64,000 nucleotides of DNA, from positions 8,069 to 72,068 of the forward strand of contig NZ_JAVEYL010000021.1 of assembly GCF_034003485.1 (NCBI RefSeq), read 5' to 3'. The stretch's first letter is position 1. Each line of letters starts with the position of its first letter. Positions 58,406 to 64,000 of the stretch are shown here, piece after piece. A program made the position numbers and the translations under genes. The notes under the pieces are model-generated. The model saw only the letters and a list, made by a program, of their open reading frames with translations. It had not been told where the DNA came from and made no database searches. The DNA is from Thauera sp034003485 (GTDB lineage: Bacteria > Pseudomonadota > Gammaproteobacteria > Burkholderiales > Rhodocyclaceae).

Positions 58406-59428
58406 ATGGATGCGGCAGCGGATACTCGCGGGGCGGAACTCACCCGCTTCAACACCTTCGGCCTGAGGGCGCGCGCGGCGCGGCTGGTGCATGTGCGCGA
58501 CGCCGACCAGGCACGCGCACTGGTCAATGAGGCCGACTGGGCGCACACGCCGCGCCTCGTGCTCGGTGGCGGCAGCAACGTGGTGCTCACCGGCGACTTC
58601 GCCGGCACCGTGCTCAAGGTCGACCTGCCCGGCCGCCGCCTGCTGCGCACCGAGCCCGACGCCTGGACCGTCGAGGCCGGCGCCGGCGAGAACTGGCACG
58701 ACTTCGTGCGCTGGACGCTGGCCCAGGGCTGGCCGGGGCTGGAGAACCTGTCGCTGATCCCGGGCACGGTGGGCGCGGCACCGATCCAGAACATCGGCGC
58801 CTACGGGCTGGAGATCGTCGATCGCTTCGACTCGCTCGAAGCGATCGACCTCGACACCGGCGCGTGCCGCAGCTTCGGCGGGCACGACTGTGCGTTCGGC
58901 TATCGGGACAGCGTGTTCAAGCGCCAGCCGGGGAAATGGCTGGTGACCGCGGTGCGCTTTCGCCTGCCGCGGCCGTGGCAGCCGGTCACGCGCTACGCCG
59001 ACGTGGCGCGCGAGCTGGCGGCGCGCGGCATCGGTGCGCCCGGCGCGCTCGACATTTCGGATGCGGTGATCGCGATCCGTCGCCGCAAGCTGCCGGACCC
59101 CGCCGAGATCGGCAACGCCGGCAGCTTCTTCAAGAATCCGGTGGTCGCGGCCGAAGCCTGCGTGCGCCTGCTCGCCGCGCATCCGGCCATGCCGCACTAC
59201 CCCCAGCCCGATGGCCGCGAGAAGCTCGCCGCTGGCTGGCTGATCGAGCAGGCCGGCTGGAAGGGGCGCGACCTCGGCCCGGTGGGCTGCTATGAGCGCC
59301 AGGCGCTGGTACTGGTCAATCGTGGGGGTGCCAGCGGCGCCGACGTGCGCCGCATCGCCGACGCGATCATGGCCGACGTCGAGCGCGCCTTCGGCGTGCG
59401 CCTGGAGCCGGAGCCGGTCTTCGTCTGA
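58406..59428 (+). CDS. murB: UDP-N-acetylenolpyruvoylglucosamine reductase MurB
   Basis: At 340 aa, this FAD enzyme has LTRFNTFGLRARA, LGGGSNVVL, IPGTVGAAPIQNIGAYG, catalytic Ser in GNAGSFFKNP and the terminal Glu in EPEPVFV. It reduces UDP-GlcNAc-enolpyruvate to UDP-MurNAc. It is the type I form. It nearly overlaps the efflux gene, an operon with an unrelated partner. Confidence 0.95.
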   Translation: MDAAADTRGAELTRFNTFGLRARAARLVHVRDADQARALVNEADWAHTPRLVLGGGSNVVLTGDFAGTVLKVDLPGRRLLRTEPDAWTVEAGAGENWHDFVRWTLAQGWPGLENLSLIPGTVGAAPIQNIGAYGLEIVDRFDSLEAIDLDTGACRSFGGHDCAFGYRDSVFKRQPGKWLVTAVRFRLPRPWQPVTRYADVARELAARGIGAPGALDISDAVIAIRRRKLPDPAEIGNAGSFFKNPVVAAEACVRLLAAHPAMPHYPQPDGREKLAAGWLIEQAGWKGRDLGPVGCYERQALVLVNRGGASGADVRRIADAIMADVERAFGVRLEPEPVFV

Positions 59429-60406
59429 TCAGCTCACCTGGTCGGGCGGCCGCTTGCCGTCGAAGAAGGCGACCAGGTTGTCGACCACGCGCATGCCCAT
59501 GGCCTCGCGGGTCTCGCGCGTCGCGCTGCCGAGGTGGGGCAGCAGCACGACGTTTTGCAACGCCAGCAGGCCGGGGTGGAGCTGCGGCTCGTTCTCATAG
59601 ACGTCCAGACCGGCGCCGGCGATGCGGCCGTGCTGCAGGGCATCGACCAGCGCGGCCTCGTCCACCACGTCGCCGCGCGCGGTGTTGATCAGGAAGGCGT
59701 GCGGCGGCATGGCGGCCAAGCGCGCGGCATCGATCAGGTGGCGGTTGGCGCCGCCGCCGGGGCAGTGCAGGGACACGAAATCGGCCTGCGCCAGCACGTC
59801 CTCGATGCGCGCACACGCGGTCGCATCCAGTCCGGCCAGTTGCGCGGGCGCCACCGCGCTGCGGTTGAAATACACCACCTTCATGCCGAAGCCGTGCTGG
59901 GCGCGGCGGGCGACCGCGATCGCGATCCGGCCCATGCCGATGATGCCGAGGGTCTTGCCGCTGAGCCGGGTGCCGACCAGATGCGTGGGGCGCCAGCCGC
60001 TCCATTGCCCGGCACGTACTTCGCGTTCGCCCTCGCCGGCGCGGCGCGCCACCATCAGCATCAGGGTCAGCGCGAGGTCGGCGGTGCAGTCGGTGAGCAC
60101 GCCGGGGGTGTTGGTGACGACCAGGCCGCGGGCGCGTGCGGTGTCGAGGTCGATGTGGCTGTAGCCGACGCCGTAGTTGGCGAGGATGCGGGCGCGCGGT
60201 GCGTCGATCGTCAGCACGCTGGCGTCGAGCCGGTCGGACACGGTCGGCAGCACCGCATCGAAGTCGCGCAGTGCAGCGCGCAGTTCGTCTGCAGAAAGGC
60301 GGTGATCGTCGGTGTTGAGCGTGGTGTCGAACAGGGCACACAGCCGGCGCTCGACGGCTTCGGGCCAGCGGCGGGTAACGAGGAGGCGGGGGAGGAGGCG
60401 GGACAT
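59429..60406 (-). CDS. D-isomer-specific 2-hydroxyacid dehydrogenase (glyoxylate/hydroxypyruvate reductase-like)
   Basis: At 325 aa, the NAD(P) Rossmann loop reads LGIIGMGRIAIAVARRA (last Gly of GxGxxG is Ala). Catalytic Arg is in INTARGDVVDE, Glu in DVYENEPQ and His in LLPHLGSATRE. It is the glyoxylate/2-ketogluconate reductase branch by resemblance. Its stop abuts the convergent murB stop. Confidence 0.87.
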   Translation of the reverse strand: MSRLLPRLLVTRRWPEAVERRLCALFDTTLNTDDHRLSADELRAALRDFDAVLPTVSDRLDASVLTIDAPRARILANYGVGYSHIDLDTARARGLVVTNTPGVLTDCTADLALTLMLMVARRAGEGEREVRAGQWSGWRPTHLVGTRLSGKTLGIIGMGRIAIAVARRAQHGFGMKVVYFNRSAVAPAQLAGLDATACARIEDVLAQADFVSLHCPGGGANRHLIDAARLAAMPPHAFLINTARGDVVDEAALVDALQHGRIAGAGLDVYENEPQLHPGLLALQNVVLLPHLGSATRETREAMGMRVVDNLVAFFDGKRPPDQVS

Positions 60407-60495
60407 GGCGTAGGGCTCCTGGGGCGCGGAGCCCGAAGCTTAGCGCGCAGCCGCAGCCATCGCAGCCACCCTTGCGTGCGCCGCGCGGGTCCGAT

Positions 60496-61230
60496 CTAGA
60501 TGACCAGGCGCGGGTGTTCGATGATCGTCTGGTAGACGAAGGCCTTGACCACCATGTGGTCGCTCGGCTGCAGCTCGTGGAAGTCCACGCCGTACTGGTA
60601 GCCGATGCCGTCCTCGTCGGGGTCTTCGACGACGTTGCGCAGGCTCGCATCGAGCGCGAGCCGGGTGTCTACGCCGTGCAGTGGCAGCTCGAATCGCAGC
60701 CGGACCGGACTGTCGCGGTCGCCGATTGCGGCGCGCGTGCGCAGCAGCAGGCCGCTGGCGCTGATGTTGAGGATGGTGCCGGGGGTGGCGTCTGCGCCGC
60801 GCTGCTCGACGTCGACCGAGACCGGCCGCTCCGTGCGCACGCGCGTGGCTTTGCGGATCACGCTGCCCTGGATGATCTCGGGGAAGCTCAGGTGGACGTA
60901 ATGGAAGGGCAGGCGGCATGCGCGCAGCACCGACGCACGAAAGGCAAAGGCGTTCTCGCGCGAGAACACGCGCACGACCACGACATCGTTTTCCACGAGG
61001 TCGATGCGACGCTTGCCCGCCAGTGGCGCGGTGACGAGGATGCTGCGTTGATCCACGTAGCCGATCACGCGCACGAAGGCCCTGCCCATGCCCGTGCCCG
61101 CAGGACATTCCACCTGCAGGCGGTCGCCGACGGTGAGCTGCATGTCCGCGAAGCTGAAGCCCTTGCGTTCCGTGGTGGCTTCAGCGCTGGCGTTCCCATT
61201 CCGGGGCAGGGTGTTGGTCGTGTCGGTCAT
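60496..61230 (-). CDS. YcgR-like c-di-GMP-binding PilZ protein
   Basis: At 244 aa, an N-terminal YcgR-like (PilZN) domain precedes a PilZ domain with RKATRVR (RxxxR) near residue 126 and NISASGLLLR ([D/N]xSxxG). It binds c-di-GMP and brakes flagella or controls exopolysaccharide. ATG 61230 (MTDTTN) is preferred to 61269. No motility genes are nearby. Confidence 0.82.
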   Translation of the reverse strand: MTDTTNTLPRNGNASAEATTERKGFSFADMQLTVGDRLQVECPAGTGMGRAFVRVIGYVDQRSILVTAPLAGKRRIDLVENDVVVVRVFSRENAFAFRASVLRACRLPFHYVHLSFPEIIQGSVIRKATRVRTERPVSVDVEQRGADATPGTILNISASGLLLRTRAAIGDRDSPVRLRFELPLHGVDTRLALDASLRNVVEDPDEDGIGYQYGVDFHELQPSDHMVVKAFVYQTIIEHPRLVI

Positions 61231-61545
61231 GGTTTTCGCTTGTTTGCCAGCGTTCGGTCGTCCGCGCAAGGCACCTGGCTAGATGTGTCGGGGTCTTCTG
61301 CCTGTGGATGCTGCGCTGCAAATGGAGCGCGTCTTTGCCCCGTACGTCTCCGGTGGGCGAGGAACGCGCCGGCCGGGGGCGAAGAGGCGCGACATCGGGA
61401 GCCGCGACACCGCCGTCATTGAAGCGGGCGCATTGAGTGCGCGCAAGGTCATATTCCACGCCGCCGAGGCAGGGACATCGAATTCGCGTGGGTGGGGGCC
61501 GTGCAGCATCGGGCTGCCCGGCGCTGGGCCGGCTGTCGATGCGGC
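61231..61545. other. Intergenic region between PilZ gene and norD/cbbO-like gene
   Basis: 315 nt; short plus-strand frames here have no ribosome site or similarity I recognise. It should hold the pilZ promoter. No terminator seen. Confidence 0.4.
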
Positions 61546-63252
61546 TCAGCGGCGATCGATCAACTCGGCGTAGCTGCGTGCCAGCGCGGCGGCGAGCCGC
61601 GCCGGATCGTCGACGATGCGGTAGCCCGCATGGCCGAAGATGCGGCGCACATCGGATTCGGAGCCGCGGTCCAGGCTGAGGCAGAAGCAGCGCACGCCCT
61701 TGCGTTGCGCCTCCACCACCGCGCGCGCGGCATCCTCCACCAGATGGCGGTCGTCGAACACGTCGATGTCCGACGGTGCGCCATCTGACAGCACGAGCAG
61801 CGTTCGCTGCGCGCTGTCCTCTTTCGCCAGCCGCGCCGTCGCGTGGCGCAGCGCCGCGCCCAGGCGGGTGGACAGGCCACGCCGCGCGGCGGTGAGCACC
61901 ATCGCCGGGCCGGCCGGAACGGGCTGCCCGAAGTCGAGCAGGCGCAGGTAGTTCACCGCCTGCCTCCCATCCGAATCGAAGCCGGCGACCTCCAGCCTGT
62001 CCTCACGGCCGCGCAGCGCACCCATCAGCAGCGCGGCGGCCTCGCGCTCCAGGTCCAGCACGCTGCGTCCGCAGGGCTGCAGGTCGGCGGTCGAGGCGGA
62101 CAGGTCGAGCAGCAGCAGCAGGCTGGTGCGCGGCACGGCGCGGCCGTTGCGGCGGAACAGGCGCGGATCGGGTGCCAGCCCCAGCCGGCGGTCGATGAAG
62201 ACCTCGGTGGCGGCGTCGAGATCGAGTTCGTCGCCTTCCCACTGGCGGCGGATGCGCTGGCTGCGGTCGAGGCGGCGGCTGCGCGCCAGCCGCAGCGGGG
62301 CGCGGGCGGGCGGCGGTGTTGCGCCGGCAAAGGCCGGCGGCACGGCGCGTTCGATCACGGTGCACCAGTTGGCGCGGGCGCGCTCCATGCGGTAATGCCA
62401 TTCCGGGTAGTCGTGGCGGGCGAGCTCGGGCAGCGGCACCGGGTCCGGGGTCTCTTCCGGCGCCTGCGGCGGCGCGGGCTGGGTCGCGCCGCTCGGTGGC
62501 GGTCGGCGCAGCGTGGTTTCGGCCTGCTCGGCGTCGGCGCCGTGCGCCCACAGGTGGCTGTTGTCGTCGTGCCAGGGCAGGGGCGGGGCGTAGGTCTGCA
62601 GGTTCATGCGCACGCGCAACTGGCCGAGGTCGTTGGCCAGCACCGACACCATCTCGCGCAAGGCCTCGGCATCGTCCAGCTGCGCGACCTGCGCCTCGAA
62701 CAGCGCGCGGCCCTTGCGCACCCAGGCGTTGTCGTCGTCGGCCTGCGGATCGAGCAGCACGCGTTGCAGGCGCGCGACCATCGCCCCGAAGCCGACCTGC
62801 GGCGGTTCGGGCTGGCTGCGCAGCAGGCGGCGGAACAGGCGCGTGAGCCCGGGGTGGCGCTGCATCAGCAGGCGGTCGACGCGCACGTCCTCGATGGCGC
62901 CGGCCAGCGCCAGGCTCATCGGCTTGCGCTTGCCTGCCGGCTGGCGGCGCGGCGAATGGCGCAGGTGGCCGATGGCGTGCAGCGTGGCGGCGAGGTGGAG
63001 GTCGTCGGCAGGCATGGCCCACGCCGGCGGCGCCTCGGGCAGCAGCAGGGTGGCGCCGTGCAGCACCGGGCGCGGCGCGGGGCCGTCCTGCGGCGGGCGG
63101 TCCAGTGCCTGCACGTCGCCGTCGTCGATGCCGAAGGCGTGCATCACATGGCCGAGCGCGGCCAGCCGCGGAGCGAGCTTGTCGATGCCCGCCACAGGCC
63201 ACCACGCCGCGGGCAGGTCAGAAGGCCGATTCAAGGATGGCCCCCAGCGCAC
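61546..63252 (-). CDS. NorD/CbbO-like von Willebrand factor A (VWA) domain protein
   Basis: At 568 aa, the N-terminal region is helical. The C-terminal VWA domain (about 370-565) has MIDAS DLSAS in LLLLLDLSASTADL and a late LLVLSDGAPSDID. NorD and CbbO partner with MoxR ATPases (NorQ, CbbQ) to mature nitric oxide reductase or reactivate RuBisCO. The start (63252) overlaps the ATPase gene by 35 nt; a start slightly inside is possible. Which role applies depends on genes beyond the window. Confidence 0.82.
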   Translation of the reverse strand: MRWGPSLNRPSDLPAAWWPVAGIDKLAPRLAALGHVMHAFGIDDGDVQALDRPPQDGPAPRPVLHGATLLLPEAPPAWAMPADDLHLAATLHAIGHLRHSPRRQPAGKRKPMSLALAGAIEDVRVDRLLMQRHPGLTRLFRRLLRSQPEPPQVGFGAMVARLQRVLLDPQADDDNAWVRKGRALFEAQVAQLDDAEALREMVSVLANDLGQLRVRMNLQTYAPPLPWHDDNSHLWAHGADAEQAETTLRRPPPSGATQPAPPQAPEETPDPVPLPELARHDYPEWHYRMERARANWCTVIERAVPPAFAGATPPPARAPLRLARSRRLDRSQRIRRQWEGDELDLDAATEVFIDRRLGLAPDPRLFRRNGRAVPRTSLLLLLDLSASTADLQPCGRSVLDLEREAAALLMGALRGREDRLEVAGFDSDGRQAVNYLRLLDFGQPVPAGPAMVLTAARRGLSTRLGAALRHATARLAKEDSAQRTLLVLSDGAPSDIDVFDDRHLVEDAARAVVEAQRKGVRCFCLSLDRGSESDVRRIFGHAGYRIVDDPARLAAALARSYAELIDRR

Positions 63253-64000
63253 GCTGCATGTCGGGGTCGTCGGTGATCGGGGCGGTCATCGCCATGCGGC
63301 AGCTGTCGAGGGGCGGCAGGCCGTCGCGGATCAGCACGCCGGCGTAGATCAGCATGCGGGTGGAGATGCCCTCGTCCAGCCCGCGCTCGCGCAAGCGGCG
63401 TGACTGGTGGGCGATGTCGACCAGGCGTGCGGCCAGCGCGCGGTCGATGCCCGCCTCGTGGGCGACGATGTCGGCCTCGGTCTCCGCCGCCGGGTAGTCG
63501 AACTCGAGCGCGGCAAAGCGCTGGCGGGTGGATTGCTTGAGGCTCTTGCTGTGGCTCTGGTAGCCAGGGTTGTAGGACACGACGAGCTGGAAGTCGGGAT
63601 GCGCGGCGACGATCTCGCCCTTCTTGTCCAGCGGCAGGATGCGGCGGCTGTCGGTAAGCGGGTGGATCACCACCGTGGTGTCCTGGCGTGCCTCGACCAC
63701 TTCGTCCAGGTAGCAGATGGCGCCGTGGCGCACGGCGGTGGTCAGCGGCCCGTCGTGCCAACGCGTGCCGTCGGCGTCGAGCAGGTAGCGGCCGACGAGG
63801 TCGGCGGCGGTCATGTCCTCGTTGCAGGCCAGGGTGATCAGCGGCTTGCCGAGGCGCCAGGCCATGTATTCCACGAAGCGCGTCTTGCCGCAGCCGGTGG
63901 GGCCCTTGAGCACCAGCGGCAGGCGGTGGGCGTAGGCGTGCTCGTAGAGGGCGATCTCGTGGCCAGTGGGGTGGTAGTAGGGCTCGGCGGGGATGCGGTA
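63218..64000 (-). CDS. CbbQ/NirQ/NorQ-family MoxR-like AAA+ ATPase, 5' end outside window
   Basis: The frame is open to the right edge (reads YRIPAEPYYHPTGHEIALYE at the edge), so the true start is outside. Landmarks are Walker A GPTGCGKTRF, NEDMTAADLVGRYLL, Walker B AICYLDEVVEARQDTT and VVSYNPGYQ. CbbQ activates RuBisCO with CbbO; NorQ/NirQ acts in nitric oxide reductase maturation. SbtA and a CbbR-like gene about 8 kb away lean toward CbbQ, without proving it. Confidence 0.88.
   Translation of the reverse strand, partial: YRIPAEPYYHPTGHEIALYEHAYAHRLPLVLKGPTGCGKTRFVEYMAWRLGKPLITLACNEDMTAADLVGRYLLDADGTRWHDGPLTTAVRHGAICYLDEVVEARQDTTVVIHPLTDSRRILPLDKKGEIVAAHPDFQLVVSYNPGYQSHSKSLKQSTRQRFAALEFDYPAAETEADIVAHEAGIDRALAARLVDIAHQSRRLRERGLDEGISTRMLIYAGVLIRDGLPPLDSCRMAMTAPITDDPDMQRALGAILESAF

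Overview
This window is high-GC chromosomal DNA, most plausibly from a betaproteobacterium of the Rhodocyclales (Thauera/Azoarcus-like). That placement is inferred from gene content and codon style (metH behind an SAH riboswitch, a TrpS with a betaproteobacterial-type tail, BetT-like transport, ectABCD, SbtA and CbbQ/NorQ genes). There is no rRNA or other phylogenetic marker here to prove it. The exception in composition is the first ~2.27 kb, which is visibly poorer in G+C.

Layout: 1-2275 is the edge of a genomic island carrying an IetAS-type subtilase/AAA+ ATPase defence or toxin-antitoxin pair. It abuts the 3' third of comM/yifB (2276-2755), so the island sits inside comM. Then come a Bcr/CflA drug exporter, a rhodanese, a five-gene branched-chain-amino-acid-type ABC importer (livG-livF-livH-livM-livK order, 4640-9304) and two tandem BamE-like lipoproteins. 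An SAH riboswitch controls metH, followed by thioredoxin. A BetT-like osmolyte transporter carries an in-frame stop, beside an NhaR-like regulator. TerB-, PsiE- and bestrophin-family genes follow, then a divergent PRPP synthetase and a SulP transporter.

Between sulP and a NamZ/DUF1343 gene lies a 5.7-kb cassette bounded by a perfect 28-bp direct repeat (23274-23301 and 29019-29046). It carries a TIR-STAND-TM-WD40 protein (probable abortive-infection sensor) and two envelope proteins on the opposite strand. This, together with IetAS in comM, is the most interesting accessory content.

29018-45791 is mostly housekeeping and metabolism: NamZ, a DOMON-like protein, an MFS transporter, a GGDEF/EAL protein with a degenerate GGDEF site, TrpS, a methyltransferase, an RclR-like regulator, and the sulfate-assimilation locus cysB-cysA-cysW-cysT plus sbp. 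A wrecked chrA (chromate transporter) lies between sbp and cysT. 46011-64000 holds a decayed AraC-type regulator, an atypical class A PBP, a complete ectoine/hydroxyectoine operon ectABCD, a CbbR-like regulator divergent from the bicarbonate transporter sbtA, an MFS transporter, a second rhodanese, a PACE exporter, murB, a D-2-hydroxyacid dehydrogenase, a YcgR-like PilZ protein, and a norD/cbbO plus norQ/cbbQ pair running off the right edge.

Functional themes are osmoprotection (intact ectABCD but a nonsense-interrupted BCCT transporter), sulfur and C1 metabolism (cys operon, metH), probable inorganic-carbon use (sbtA, CbbR-like, CbbQ-like), and two unrelated anti-phage candidates. No tRNA, rRNA, CRISPR array or transposase was recognised.
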